Positions 33,251 through 43,476 of a stretch of DNA of 64,000 nt are shown here, piece after piece. The position numbers were made by a program, and so were the translations under genes. A model generated the notes under the pieces. The model ran no database searches and was not told the DNA's origin. It worked only from the letters and a program-made list of their open reading frames with translations. Origin of the DNA: Riemerella anatipestifer_E (GTDB lineage: Bacteria > Bacteroidota > Bacteroidia > Flavobacteriales > Weeksellaceae); the NCBI RefSeq assembly GCF_009932355.1, contig NZ_LEKU01000020.1, positions 1 to 64,000 of the forward strand, read 5' to 3'. Positions within the stretch are counted from its first letter, which is position 1. Every line of letters starts with the position of its first letter.

Positions 33251-36175
33251 TTAGTATCCGAAGATTTCTTCCAAACTTAGTTTTTTAAGTTCGCCTAATT
33301 TCTTCATATCTTCTTCTTTAACCTTATCTTTAGACGCTACAATAGCGTAGGTGTAAGGTTGGTTAGCAAGATAATTTTGATGGAAATTTTTTAAATCTGC
33401 AAAGTTGATTTTATCAACAGTTTGGTAGATGGTTTTTCTAATATCCTCTTTTAAGCCTAGTCTTTGAGCTTCCAAATAATTAAAGATGATACCGTCTTGT
33501 GTAATGCGTTCGGTTTCTATATCTTTTTTGGTTTGTCCTTTAGCTAGGTTAAGGTTTTCTGGAAGTTCTGGGAGCTTGTTAAGTAGCTCGTTCATAGAAG
33601 CAGTTGCTTCATTAAACTTGTCTGATTGGCTACCTACATATCCTAATAAAGTGTACTTCTCTTCTTTTTTGCTTGGCTGAACATAGTAAGCAAAGGTGCT
33701 GTAAGCTAAAGCCTTACTCTCTCTAATGGTTTGGAATACAATAGCACCCATACCACCACCAAAGTAATTATTGAATACCTTTACCAATGCGGTTTTGTTA
33801 GGGTCGTAGAGGTCTGTATTCCTAATCCATCTAGTTTCAGCTTGAACCATATCATAATCAGCAAATAAAACTTGATTTCTATCCTGTTTTATTTGTGTAA
33901 ATACCTTCGCAGGGTTTGGTTTTGCCAAAGTGTTTGGCATCTTATGGAGTTTACTCAATTTGTTTACAAGTACATTTAGTTTTTCAGGACCGTAGTAAAT
34001 AATGGTCTGCTCGTAGTTGTTGAGTTGTTTAATTCTCGCCACAAGTTCATCAGCGGTGATTTTGTTAAGTTCATCGTCTGAAAGCACATAATTGAATTTG
34101 TTGTCTGCTCCATAAGTAGCATAGCTAGTAAGCCCTTGTAAGATGACATTTTTGTTAAGTTTAGCATCTTTTCTACCTTTCATAAGCCTCGCTTTTAGAT
34201 TGGTAAGGGCAGTTTCGTCAGGTTTAGCATTAAGAACTAAATCTTCATACAGGCTCACGGCTTGGTCAAAGTTTTCTTGTAAACCTTCTATTGTAACGGT
34301 GGTGTATTCCTCTCCTGTAGATACTTTAAAGCTACTAGCAATTTTGTAAAACTCTTTAGAAATAGCTTCGGAAGATTTCTTATCTGTTCCTAAAAATTGA
34401 ATGTATTGTGAAGCGATAGACTGCTTTAAATCGTTAAGGCTTCCTATCTTATAACGGTACATCAATCTGAAAAGACTATTGTCTTGGTTAGGCACATAAA
34501 GCACTTCTGCTTGCGCAAGTTTAGACTTTTTAAGGTCTTTGTTGTAGTCTAAAAATACAGGTTTAGAACTATTGCTCGGCATAGAAGCAACCATCTTCAC
34601 AAAATCACTTTGTTTATCAGCATTAGTTTCTACTGGAGTGATTTCAGGTTTTTCTATCTTGATACTTTCAGATTTTTCTCCTTTTCTTTTGAGTACTGCA
34701 ACATAGTTATTCCCTAAATATTTGTTAGCGAAATCTACCACCTGCTGTTTTGTGATTTTAGAAAGGTTGTTAACATAAGCCACTTGGTCTTTCCAGTCTA
34801 ATTCGGAAGTGAAGGCGTCCATTAGAACACTAGCACGGTCGCCATAGTTTTCAGAATCTTTGATTTTCATCTTCTTCATATTATTTACGATAGAAGTGAT
34901 GAGCTGGTCATCAAAGTTTCCTTTTTTCAGGTTGTCAATTTCGTTAAGTACCAAATCTTTTACTTCTTCTAAAGATTGTCCAGAGGTAGGTTTAGCATTA
35001 ATGTAAAGTACACCGTGGTCTATAAGCAAAAAAGAGAACGCTCCTGCAGAAAGAAGTTTTTGTTTTTTCACGAGGTTGAGGTCTAGTAGTCCTGCTTTAC
35101 CATTGGTTAAAATCTGTCCTACCAAATCAGCTAACAGAACATCTTTATCTTTATTACCCGGAAGGCGGAAGCCCATAGTAAGCCCTTCTGCATCAGGACC
35201 TACAATATCTTTAATAATAGGTTGATTGGTAGGTGTTTCTGGAGAGAAAGTGTACTTAGGTACAGGGCTGTATTTCATATAACCAAAACTTTGGTCTATT
35301 TTCTTAATCACTTCGTCTGGGTTAAAATCTCCCGACATAATGATGCCCATATTGTTAGGCACATAGTAAGTGTTAAAATATTTTCTAATCTCTACTAAAG
35401 AAGGGTTTTTAAGGTGTTCCACAGTACCGATAGTGGTTTGCTTACCGTAGTTGTGGTTTTTAAACAAGTTAGCGAAAAGAGTTTCAAAAACTTTATCGCC
35501 ATCACTGTCTAGGCTTCGGTTTTTCTCCTCGTAAACTGCTTCCAACTCGGTATGGAATATCCTTAAAATAGGATTTCTAAATCTTTCCGCTTGTACCTTT
35601 AAATATTTGTCCAATGAACTGCTAGGTACATCATCTGTGTAAACCGTCTGTTCAAAACTTGTAAAGGCATTTGTGTTTTGAGCTCCCATAGCAGACATCA
35701 TTTTGTCGTACTCGTTGGCAATGGCAAACTTGGCAGCTACTCCAGAAATAGAGTCTATTTTTCGGTAGATGGCTTTTCTTTTAACCTCATCAGTTGTTTT
35801 GTTGTACTGTTCGTACAAAGCATCTATTTTGTCAAGCTCTACTTTTTCTTTTGCCCAGTCTAACGAGCCGTATTTATCAGTTCCTTTAAACATCATATGT
35901 TCTAGGTAATGAGCTAGACCTGTGTTGGTAGCTGGGTCTGTTTTACTTCCCGCTTTTATCGCAATGTAGCATTGGATTCTAGGGTCTTTAGGCGTAGGAC
36001 TAAGAATTACAGTCAGTCCGTTTTTTAGAGTGTAGAAACGGGCTTTCATTGGGTCGCTGGTAACATACTTGTAGTCGTATCCAGCAGACGAAGCACTTTT
36101 CCATTCGTAATTTTGGGCAAATACCCCTAACGATAGGAAAAGCATCAAAAGGATAAATGATTTTTTCAATCTCAT
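33251..36175 (-). CDS. M16-family zinc metallopeptidase, two-module (974 aa)
   Basis: Signal peptide MRLKKSFILLMLFLSLGVFA, then the first M16 module with the inverted zinc motif HYLEHMMF (HxxEH, about residues 84-88) and the distal Glu in LEAVYEEKNRS about 75 residues later. The second half repeats the fold without a zinc motif (RESKALAYSTFAYYV region), as in pitrilysin/insulysin-like and PqqL-like enzymes that form a clamshell. It should degrade peptides in the periplasm or at the surface. The gene starts 37 nt after the pyrC stop, so the two may be co-transcribed. Confidence 0.92.
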   Translation of the reverse strand: MRLKKSFILLMLFLSLGVFAQNYEWKSASSAGYDYKYVTSDPMKARFYTLKNGLTVILSPTPKDPRIQCYIAIKAGSKTDPATNTGLAHYLEHMMFKGTDKYGSLDWAKEKVELDKIDALYEQYNKTTDEVKRKAIYRKIDSISGVAAKFAIANEYDKMMSAMGAQNTNAFTSFEQTVYTDDVPSSSLDKYLKVQAERFRNPILRIFHTELEAVYEEKNRSLDSDGDKVFETLFANLFKNHNYGKQTTIGTVEHLKNPSLVEIRKYFNTYYVPNNMGIIMSGDFNPDEVIKKIDQSFGYMKYSPVPKYTFSPETPTNQPIIKDIVGPDAEGLTMGFRLPGNKDKDVLLADLVGQILTNGKAGLLDLNLVKKQKLLSAGAFSFLLIDHGVLYINAKPTSGQSLEEVKDLVLNEIDNLKKGNFDDQLITSIVNNMKKMKIKDSENYGDRASVLMDAFTSELDWKDQVAYVNNLSKITKQQVVDFANKYLGNNYVAVLKRKGEKSESIKIEKPEITPVETNADKQSDFVKMVASMPSNSSKPVFLDYNKDLKKSKLAQAEVLYVPNQDNSLFRLMYRYKIGSLNDLKQSIASQYIQFLGTDKKSSEAISKEFYKIASSFKVSTGEEYTTVTIEGLQENFDQAVSLYEDLVLNAKPDETALTNLKARLMKGRKDAKLNKNVILQGLTSYATYGADNKFNYVLSDDELNKITADELVARIKQLNNYEQTIIYYGPEKLNVLVNKLSKLHKMPNTLAKPNPAKVFTQIKQDRNQVLFADYDMVQAETRWIRNTDLYDPNKTALVKVFNNYFGGGMGAIVFQTIRESKALAYSTFAYYVQPSKKEEKYTLLGYVGSQSDKFNEATASMNELLNKLPELPENLNLAKGQTKKDIETERITQDGIIFNYLEAQRLGLKEDIRKTIYQTVDKINFADLKNFHQNYLANQPYTYAIVASKDKVKEEDMKKLGELKKLSLEEIFGY

Positions 36176-36212
36176 AATGAATAATTTAGTTTTATTGTTT
36201 TTTTATTAAAGT

Positions 36213-37550
36213 TTAGTTTCTATCAAATAAAAGTCTTTCTCCGTGTTTATTAGAGGAAACTTCTCCATTATGATAAGCCAAATGCCCATTAACAAAGGTG
36301 TGAGTGATTTGGGAATGAAAGGTTTCGTCTTCTAACGGACTCCATCCACAATGATAAAGTATATTTTCTTTTGAAACTGTTTGTTCAGCGTTTAAATCTA
36401 CCAAGACTAAATCTGCCTTATAGCCCTCTCTTATAAAGCCTCTCTTTTCTATTTGGAAAATGATGGCTGGATTGTGGCACATCTTCTCCACAATGGTTTC
36501 TAGACTTACCTTTCCTTTTTTATGGTACTCTAACATCGTTTGCAAAGAGTGCTGTACAAGAGGTGCTCCCGAAGGGCATTGTGTGTAAGGTTTTTGTTTT
36601 TCGTCTAAGGTATGTGGGGCGTGGTCTGTTGCTATCACATCTATTCTACCATCAAGCAGCGCTTCCCATAAGCCGTCTTTATCTTGTTGAGTTTTAACGG
36701 CAGGATTCCATTTGATAAGACTACCTTTAGTTTCATAGTCTTCATTAGTAAAATGAAGGTGATGCACACAAACTTCTGAAGTTATTTTTTTGTCTTTTAG
36801 AGGAGTCATATTATCTAATAATATGGTCTCTTTTGCGGTTGATAAGTGGTAAATATGTAGTCTTGCACCTGTTTTTTGAGCGAGTTCTATGGCTTTAGCT
36901 GATGAAATAAAACAAGCGTCTTCGCTCCTGATGAGATGGTGGTATTTTACAGGAATATCATCACCAAATTCAGTTTTATAGTCTTCTGTATTTTTACGGA
37001 TGGTAGTTTCGTCTTCACAATGTACACAAATAGGCATTTTAACTTTGGAGAAAATTTCTTCTAAAATTTCTGGATTATCCACCAGCATATTTCCTGTGGA
37101 AGAACCTAAGAAAAGTTTTATAGCAGCTACATTTTTAGGATTAGTTTTTAGGACTTCGTCTAAATTGTCATTAGTCCCACCCATAGAGAAAGAGTAGTTG
37201 GCGTGGGAAGTTTGCGAAGCTATCTGATATTTATTTTCTAAAAGTTCTTGTGTAATCGCATTAGGAACGGTATTGGGTTGTTCTATAAAACTCGTAACAC
37301 CTCCAGCAATGGCAGCACGGCTTTCTGTTTCAATAGTTCCTTTGTGGGTAAGCCCAGGCTCTCTAAAGTGAACTTGGTCGTCTATTACTCCAGGTAGAAG
37401 GTACAGTCCTTTAGCGTCTATGATTTGGTTGGCCTCGGTTTCTAATATTGAGGGAGCTATCTTAGTGATAAAACTATTCTCTATAAGAATATCTGATTGA
37501 AAAATTTGGTTTTCATTAACGACTTGAGCGTTTTTAATGAGTACTTTCAT
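36213..37550 (-). CDS. pyrC: Dihydroorotase-family amidohydrolase (445 aa)
   Basis: Third step of pyrimidine synthesis (carbamoyl-aspartate to dihydroorotate). TIM-barrel amidohydrolase with PGVIDDQVHFREPGLTHKG near residue 55, EQPNTVPNA near 90, CVHCEDE near 175, a His in RLHIYHLST near 230 and the catalytic Asp in IATDHAPHT near 305. Most type I dihydroorotases have D-x-H-x-H at the first motif; here it is D-D-Q-V-H, so one metal ligand is replaced by Gln. I believe this occurs in other Bacteroidota homologues, so I keep the name. Upstream of the M16 peptidase, 37 nt apart. Confidence 0.85.
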   Translation of the reverse strand: MKVLIKNAQVVNENQIFQSDILIENSFITKIAPSILETEANQIIDAKGLYLLPGVIDDQVHFREPGLTHKGTIETESRAAIAGGVTSFIEQPNTVPNAITQELLENKYQIASQTSHANYSFSMGGTNDNLDEVLKTNPKNVAAIKLFLGSSTGNMLVDNPEILEEIFSKVKMPICVHCEDETTIRKNTEDYKTEFGDDIPVKYHHLIRSEDACFISSAKAIELAQKTGARLHIYHLSTAKETILLDNMTPLKDKKITSEVCVHHLHFTNEDYETKGSLIKWNPAVKTQQDKDGLWEALLDGRIDVIATDHAPHTLDEKQKPYTQCPSGAPLVQHSLQTMLEYHKKGKVSLETIVEKMCHNPAIIFQIEKRGFIREGYKADLVLVDLNAEQTVSKENILYHCGWSPLEDETFHSQITHTFVNGHLAYHNGEVSSNKHGERLLFDRN

Positions 37551-37630
37551 TTCGGTAAAATTACTTTTTAAGATTCATTAGAGCGTAAATTTATTTATTA
37601 TTTTGTAAATAAACAAAGTGTAAACTTAAC

Positions 37631-37665
37631 TTGTTAAAAAAACATAATTACTTTGTTTATCTTTG
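37631..37665 (+). promoter_or_regulatory. Promoter of the polysaccharide operon
   Basis: TATCTTTG at 37658-37665 is a perfect -7 box, with TTG at 37631-37633 and a rather long 24-nt spacer. It lies 29 nt before the first ATG. Confidence 0.55.
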
Positions 37666-37694
37666 TCATGAATTACAAAATAGGGAGATATTAA

Positions 37695-38771
37695 ATGAAT
37701 AATAATAAAATGTTTTTTCCTGCCCTTACAGGGTATAGAGCAATAGCAGCTTGGATGATTTTTATATATCATTTTTTTCCATTTAAAAATGAATCACATT
37801 CTTACCCAGAGTGGATAGCAAAGATTATATGGGAATTCCATATAGGAGTAGATATGTTCTTTGTATTGAGCGGATTTCTAATAACTTATAGATATTTCAA
37901 TGAAAACCCTATAGATTTCAAGAAATACATGGTGAATAGATTTGCAAGGATATATCCCATGTATTTTTTGATTACAGTAGCGGTTTTTATAAGTGGCTAT
38001 CTTACTTCTGGTGTTTGGACTCAAGAAAAAACAATAGAGGCTCTATTGAGCTTTACAATGACAAAGGCATTTTTTAAAGAATATTTTTTAGGAGGAGTGG
38101 CACAAGGGTGGACGCTTACTTTAGAAGAAATGTTTTATGTAACAGCACCGTTTTATTTTATTTTAATTAGAAAAAGAAAAATTTGGCTCTATTTATTGCC
38201 AATTTTTATTTTCATTTTTGGTTTTGGAATGAAGGAATTTTTTTCTAACTTTTCCAATCTAGGAGGTTTCTTACAAAAGAATATAGCTACTTATATTATA
38301 GAGTTTTTTGTAGGAATAGGTTTAGCCTTGTTGGTTAGTAAACAAAGTAAAAGTATACATATATTAAAAGATAAGGTTACTTATGTAGGGATAGGTTTTA
38401 TACTCGTATATCTTATAGGAATGCAGTATTTCCGTGCGATTTTCGACTTAAAGTATGATCCCGCTGTGTTTGTCTCTATGGGAGCTTTATCTTTATTAGG
38501 AATAGCGCCTCTGTTATGGGGGCTTATCCATGAAAGAACCTTTATTAGTAAAATTTTATCTGCTCCTTTTATGGTGTTACTGGGAAAAAGCTCATATATA
38601 TTCTATTTAATTCATAAAGGTTTTATCCCAATATTTATCAATAATAATATTTGGAGCAATAAGTTATTTATTTTTGTTGTCTTAAATATTATATCAATTG
38701 TACTGTTCAAGTATATTGAAGAACCTGTGAACTTATGGATTAGAAAGAACTATAGTAAAAATAATAATTAG
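37695..38771 (+). CDS. Acyltransferase-3 family membrane protein, O-acetyltransferase (358 aa)
   Basis: About ten hydrophobic segments and the family opening FFPALTGYRAIAAWMIFIYH, with FHIGVDMFFVLSGFLITYRY near residue 50 and RFARIYPMYFLI near 97. Such proteins move acetyl groups from acetyl-CoA across the membrane onto sugars of LPS, O-antigen, capsule or peptidoglycan. First gene of a seven-gene operon with zero to six bases between genes; the other members are glycosyltransferases and a second, unrelated acyltransferase, so the acceptor is probably a surface polysaccharide. Confidence 0.88.
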   Translation: MNNNKMFFPALTGYRAIAAWMIFIYHFFPFKNESHSYPEWIAKIIWEFHIGVDMFFVLSGFLITYRYFNENPIDFKKYMVNRFARIYPMYFLITVAVFISGYLTSGVWTQEKTIEALLSFTMTKAFFKEYFLGGVAQGWTLTLEEMFYVTAPFYFILIRKRKIWLYLLPIFIFIFGFGMKEFFSNFSNLGGFLQKNIATYIIEFFVGIGLALLVSKQSKSIHILKDKVTYVGIGFILVYLIGMQYFRAIFDLKYDPAVFVSMGALSLLGIAPLLWGLIHERTFISKILSAPFMVLLGKSSYIFYLIHKGFIPIFINNNIWSNKLFIFVVLNIISIVLFKYIEEPVNLWIRKNYSKNNN

Positions 38772-39938
38772 ATGATTAATAATAAATCACAAAAAATAAA
38801 AGTATTATTTAGGCTTAGATCTTTAGAGATGGGAGGGGTGCCACGAGTGGTTTTGGATTTGTTGAGAAACCTTCCTAAGGATAAGTTTGATTTGGCTTTA
38901 ATGCTTAATTTGTATCAAGGCGAATTGGTCTCCGAAATACCTAAAGATATTAGGCTTATCGTTGTGGAAAAAGGGAGAGAGCAGATGTCTCAAAATGCTT
39001 TTGTTCAAAAAATACAACTGGGACTAAGGCGATTGAAGTTAGAATTCTACGATAAATTTCCGAGTTTGCTTTATGCTTTTAAAGTAAAGGAAGAGTACGA
39101 TATAGAAGTATCGCCGGGCTATGCGGAATTTGAGATGGTGCTTAATTCCCCTAATAAAAAATCTAAAAAGGTAGGGTGGTTCCACACTGATGTTAGCTAC
39201 GATAAAGATGAGGCAAGGGTAAAAAAACGCATTGATTTGATGAAGAGGTTTGACTGGATGATTTTTGGGGCTGCACAAACCAGACAGGTGATAGAAGATT
39301 TATATGGGGTAACTTACCCAAAGAGTTCGGTTATTTACAATGTTATTAAAATCAATGAAGCGAGAGAGAAAGCAGAGGCTTTTAAAGTGGACTTTGATGT
39401 TTGTCCGTGCTTTACCTCAGTTGGAAGGTTGCATAGTAGAAAGGGCTATCATACTTTAATAAAAGTTCATAAACGATTGATAGACGAAGGCTTACTGCAC
39501 TCTATTGCCGTTATAGGTGGAGGAAATGAAATGGAAAATCTGAAAAATCAAGTAAAAGAATTATCCGTAGAAAAAACTTTTTTACTTTTGGATACTCAAA
39601 AAAATCCTTGGCCTTATGTTAAAGCGTCGGATTATTTTGTGTTGCCTTCTCAATCAGAGAGTTATCCATTAACGATAGGTGAGGTTATGGCGTTAGGGAA
39701 ACCAATTATTTCCACCAATGTAGGTGGCATACCAGAAATGATAGATGATGGGAAAGACGGCATTTTGGTTAATTACGATGAAAATGAACTTTTTGAGGCA
39801 ATGAAATCATTCCTTACCAATCCAGAATTGGTGGAGAGAATTAAGAAAGGAACTTTAGGAGCTGATGAAAAGTTTGATGAGAGAAAGATATATGCTCAAG
39901 TTACGGAAGTGTTTGAGAGATTGGTAGCTACCAAGTAA
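38772..39938 (+). CDS. Glycosyltransferase family 4-like (388 aa)
   Basis: GT-B fold. N-terminal acceptor domain opens KVLFRLRSLEMGGVPRVVL; the C-terminal donor domain has TSVGRLHSRKGYHTLI near residue 218 and the E-x7-E nucleotide-sugar motif in SESYPLTIGEVMALGKP near 295. Retaining GT4 enzymes use nucleotide-sugars; the sugar cannot be named. The ATG follows the previous stop directly. It is a clear paralogue of the gene at 44412 (shared DLLRNLPKDKFD / TFLKNLPPDKYE layout). Confidence 0.88.
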   Translation: MINNKSQKIKVLFRLRSLEMGGVPRVVLDLLRNLPKDKFDLALMLNLYQGELVSEIPKDIRLIVVEKGREQMSQNAFVQKIQLGLRRLKLEFYDKFPSLLYAFKVKEEYDIEVSPGYAEFEMVLNSPNKKSKKVGWFHTDVSYDKDEARVKKRIDLMKRFDWMIFGAAQTRQVIEDLYGVTYPKSSVIYNVIKINEAREKAEAFKVDFDVCPCFTSVGRLHSRKGYHTLIKVHKRLIDEGLLHSIAVIGGGNEMENLKNQVKELSVEKTFLLLDTQKNPWPYVKASDYFVLPSQSESYPLTIGEVMALGKPIISTNVGGIPEMIDDGKDGILVNYDENELFEAMKSFLTNPELVERIKKGTLGADEKFDERKIYAQVTEVFERLVATK

Positions 39939-40871
39939 ATGCATTTAAAAATGAACAACGATATAAAAATTACGATAGTTACGCCAACCTATAACCGCGC
40001 TCACACTTTGCCACGGGTGTTTAATTCTTTAAAAAAGCAGAGTTTTTTAGGCTTTAAGTGGTTGATTATGGATGACGGCTCCACTGATAACACTAAAGAG
40101 TTGGTGGAAGAATTTAAGAAGGAAAGCCCATTTGAGATAGAGTATTGTTATCAACCTAACCAGCATAAGTTTTTAACGGTGTTAGATGGTATAAAGAAGG
40201 TTACTACACCTTATCATATGGTGGTAGATTCTGATGATTCTTATCCTGATGAGGCTTTGGAAATTCTCCTTAATGAGGTGGAGGCTATTAACAATCCTGA
40301 CGATTATATTGGAGTGATGGGGCTTTCCGTAGATGAAAGTGGAAAAATAGTGGGCGATGAATATCCTCACGGTGGGTTTGACGGAAGTATTTTCGATATG
40401 CGTTATAAGTACAAGGTTAGAGGAGATAAATTTGGAATTTTTATTACACCAGCTTACCATCGCCAAATCCTTGGGAAGGATTATAGCTCCTACAAAGGGA
40501 AAGGCTACATTCCACAATCGGTAATTTTTAACGAGTATGATGCTAAGGGAATTAAAACAAGGTTTGTTAATAAAGTAGTGAGGGTTTATCATAAAGACGA
40601 AGATGACACGGCTTCCGTCTCTAATACCAGATGGACGGGAAAGAATGTTTATGGTTTAAAGGAAGGTCATTTGTCTTTTCTCAATAGCTATGGGGTTAGG
40701 TTATTAGTGTATCCTAAAGCATTACTAAGAAATATTGTGGGTTATCAGTACTATTCATTTAAAAATGGAAGTTCTTTTAGAAATATCTTGATGGATATTC
40801 AACCGTCTTTAATAAAAGTATTAAGTTGGGGACTTTTACTCTTTAGTTTTTTGTATTATAAAGTGAGATAA
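39939..40871 (+). CDS. Glycosyltransferase family 2 (310 aa)
   Basis: GT-A fold inverting enzyme. TIVTPTYNRAHTLPRVFNSL near residue 10, LIMDDGSTDNT near 38 (nucleotide-binding Asp) and the DxD-like VVDSDDSYPDEA near 92. A hydrophobic C-terminal segment (LSWGLLLFSFLYY) may attach it to the membrane. Start either at 39939 (MHLKMNND) or the second Met at 39951. Directly abuts the preceding glycosyltransferase. Confidence 0.88.
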   Translation: MHLKMNNDIKITIVTPTYNRAHTLPRVFNSLKKQSFLGFKWLIMDDGSTDNTKELVEEFKKESPFEIEYCYQPNQHKFLTVLDGIKKVTTPYHMVVDSDDSYPDEALEILLNEVEAINNPDDYIGVMGLSVDESGKIVGDEYPHGGFDGSIFDMRYKYKVRGDKFGIFITPAYHRQILGKDYSSYKGKGYIPQSVIFNEYDAKGIKTRFVNKVVRVYHKDEDDTASVSNTRWTGKNVYGLKEGHLSFLNSYGVRLLVYPKALLRNIVGYQYYSFKNGSSFRNILMDIQPSLIKVLSWGLLLFSFLYYKVR

Positions 40872-40873
40872 TT

Positions 40874-42019
40874 ATGGACGGGAAAGGTAAAAAGGTACTA
40901 TTGGTATACTACAAGTTGTTTAAGCCAGGTGGCGTGGCTAAGGTAATGACAACATTAGCCAATGAGCTTGTGGAAGAAGGGTACAAGGTAGAAATACTGT
41001 TGTTGATGTCGCCAAGACCTAATTTTTATCCATTAAATGAAAATGTCAAAATCCATCATATAGATACTTTTTCACATTGGGCTTGGAAAATATGTGAATT
41101 TAATGTAAAGTGGCTTAAGTTTGTTCCTAAAATACAGAACATCAATGCCTATATTCATCATATAGGAGTCTATCTGATGTTGAAAAAATGGTTGAAACAG
41201 AATCATCAGAATTACGATACTATTATCTCTTGTTGGTATAAGTTGTCTTCTTTTATAGGAAGTATGGATAATGCTATAGCAGGGAAAACTATCGCATGGG
41301 AGCATATGAGTTTTACGAGTATGGGGAAGTTTTATAGTGCCTTGGCAAAGAGGTACTATAAAAATTTGAAATACATTATTGCTACAAATAAACCTGGAGA
41401 AAAATACTATCTTTCAATTAGTAAAAGGAGTCAGACAATTTATAACATCATGGACGCTAGCTTTGAAAAGTTGAATTATATCCCTTTTGCTGAAAAAAAG
41501 AATATAATTTCTGTAGTGGCTAGATTGGATGTCGAGAAAAATGTAGAAGAATTTATAGATATTATTTCGGAAATTAATTTGCCAGAGGGCTGGGAAGTTA
41601 GAATAATGGGAGATGGAACTTGCCGAGAAAAAATATACTATAAAATTACTCATCACAATCTTGAGGATAAGGTGAGGTTGATGGGAACGGGCAACTTAGA
41701 TGATGTTAAAAATTTGATTATAGAATCTAAAATATGTTGTTTAACTTCTACGGCAGAAGCTTTGCCTACGATTTTAATTCAAGCTATGTTTTGTTCAAAT
41801 GTTTTAATAGCTTACGATTGTAACTACGGTCCGTCAGATATTATCAATAAGAATAATGGATTTTTAATTCCGCTTAGAAATAAAGATTTATTCAGAGAAA
41901 AGCTACAATATCTGTTAGATAATCCAGCGGATTTAGAGCGTTTATCACATTCTTCCTACATGGAGACACAAAAATGGAAGAAAGATAAAATTTTAGAACA
42001 ATGGAAAAAAATAATATAG
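40874..42019 (+). CDS. Glycosyltransferase family 4 (381 aa)
   Basis: Opening KVLLVYYKLFKPGGVAKVMT gives the GGVAKV loop of the acceptor domain; the donor domain shows VARLDVEKNVEEFIDII near residue 212 and the E-x7-E-like block STAEALPTILIQAMFCSN near 292, where the second Glu is replaced (QAM), so the catalytic motif is not canonical. Two bases from the previous gene and six from the next. The specific linkage is unknown. Confidence 0.85.
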   Translation: MDGKGKKVLLVYYKLFKPGGVAKVMTTLANELVEEGYKVEILLLMSPRPNFYPLNENVKIHHIDTFSHWAWKICEFNVKWLKFVPKIQNINAYIHHIGVYLMLKKWLKQNHQNYDTIISCWYKLSSFIGSMDNAIAGKTIAWEHMSFTSMGKFYSALAKRYYKNLKYIIATNKPGEKYYLSISKRSQTIYNIMDASFEKLNYIPFAEKKNIISVVARLDVEKNVEEFIDIISEINLPEGWEVRIMGDGTCREKIYYKITHHNLEDKVRLMGTGNLDDVKNLIIESKICCLTSTAEALPTILIQAMFCSNVLIAYDCNYGPSDIINKNNGFLIPLRNKDLFREKLQYLLDNPADLERLSHSSYMETQKWKKDKILEQWKKII

Positions 42020-42025
42020 CAAGCC

Positions 42026-43471
42026 ATGCTTTTTAACTCAATAGAATTTGCGATATTTTTACCGATAGTTTTTATACTTTATTGGTTTGTATTTCATAAA
42101 AATATAAAGCTACAAAACTTCTTTATAGTAGTTGTAAGTTATATTTTTTATGGTTGGTGGGATTGGCGTTTTCTTTTTCTTATCCTATTTAGTACAGTGT
42201 TAGACTATTCTTTAGGAAGGTTACTAGCTTTAGATAAAGAACCTAAAAAACGAAGGATGTATCTTGTTGTTAGCGTGATAGTTAATTTAGGGTTTTTAGG
42301 GTTCTTCAAGTATTGTAACTTCTTTATAGATAATTTTATAGCAGCATTTACTTTTTTTGGACAAAAACCATCTATTCATACACTTAATATTTTGCTTCCT
42401 GTGGGGATTAGTTTTTATACTTTCCAAACATTAAGCTATACCATAGATGTGTATAAGAAAAAATTAGAGCCAACCAAAGATTTTATTGCATTTAGTGCCT
42501 TTGTGAGCTTTTTCCCGCAGTTAGTAGCGGGACCTATTGAGAGAGCCACACACCTATTGCCTCAATTTTATAAAAAGAGGGAATTTGATTATACTAAGGC
42601 GGTAGATGGTATGCGTCAAATTCTTTGGGGACTATTTAAGAAAATGGTAATAGCGGATAACTGTGCGGTTTATGCTAATCAGATTTTTGCGAGTTCAGAT
42701 ACCTCTTCGGGAAGTACGCTAGTGCTTGGTGCTATATTTTTCACCTTTCAAATCTACGGAGATTTTTCTGGCTATTCGGATATTGCCATAGGTACTTCTC
42801 GTTTATTTGGGTTTGATTTGATGAAGAACTTTGCTTATCCTTATTTTTCTCGTGATGTAGCAGAATTTTGGAGACGTTGGCACATTTCTCTTTCTACGTG
42901 GTTTAGAGATTATCTGTACATTCCTTTGGGCGGGAGCAAGGGCGGAAATTGGATGAGAATTAGAAATACCTTCATTATTTTCTTAGTGAGTGGATTTTGG
43001 CACGGAGCAAATTGGACATTTATTGCTTGGGGATTTCTAAATGCCCTTTTCATAATGCCGTCCATTATATTGAAAACGAATAGAAATAATATAGAAGTGG
43101 TGGCTCACGATAGACTATTACCTTCTTTAAGAGATGTTTTTAATATGCTTACTACCTTTGGATTGATGGTTTTTGCGTGGATTTTTTTCAGAGCAGAAGA
43201 TATGACGCATGCTGTTTCTTATATTACTAATATATTTAAACCATCATTATTTAGCTTTCCTAGTCTTAATAAGGCTGCATTAGCTACTCTGATTTTAGTT
43301 GGCTTTTTATTGGTCATAGAATGGCAAGGGCGAAGAGGAGAGTTTGCATTAGAAAGTTTTTGGCTCAAAAAGCCTCGTTTGCTAAGATGGAGTTTTTATG
43401 CGTTTGTTATTCTTTTGATAGGTTTGTTTATGCAAACTAATGAGACCCCATTTATTTATTTTCAGTTTTAA
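42026..43471 (+). CDS. MBOAT-family O-acyltransferase, AlgI-like (481 aa)
   Basis: Polytopic membrane protein with the MBOAT landmarks: LLPVGISFYTFQTLSYTIDV near residue 128, FFPQLVAGPIER near 170, AEFWRRWHISLSTWFRDYLY near 285 and the catalytic His in VSGFWHGANWTF near 322. Members acetylate alginate or other exported polysaccharides using a carrier acyl donor. The next gene encodes an SGNH-like protein, the usual partner that completes transfer outside the membrane. Second acyltransferase type of this operon. Confidence 0.9.
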   Translation: MLFNSIEFAIFLPIVFILYWFVFHKNIKLQNFFIVVVSYIFYGWWDWRFLFLILFSTVLDYSLGRLLALDKEPKKRRMYLVVSVIVNLGFLGFFKYCNFFIDNFIAAFTFFGQKPSIHTLNILLPVGISFYTFQTLSYTIDVYKKKLEPTKDFIAFSAFVSFFPQLVAGPIERATHLLPQFYKKREFDYTKAVDGMRQILWGLFKKMVIADNCAVYANQIFASSDTSSGSTLVLGAIFFTFQIYGDFSGYSDIAIGTSRLFGFDLMKNFAYPYFSRDVAEFWRRWHISLSTWFRDYLYIPLGGSKGGNWMRIRNTFIIFLVSGFWHGANWTFIAWGFLNALFIMPSIILKTNRNNIEVVAHDRLLPSLRDVFNMLTTFGLMVFAWIFFRAEDMTHAVSYITNIFKPSLFSFPSLNKAALATLILVGFLLVIEWQGRRGEFALESFWLKKPRLLRWSFYAFVILLIGLFMQTNETPFIYFQF

Positions 43472-43476
43472 TAGAT

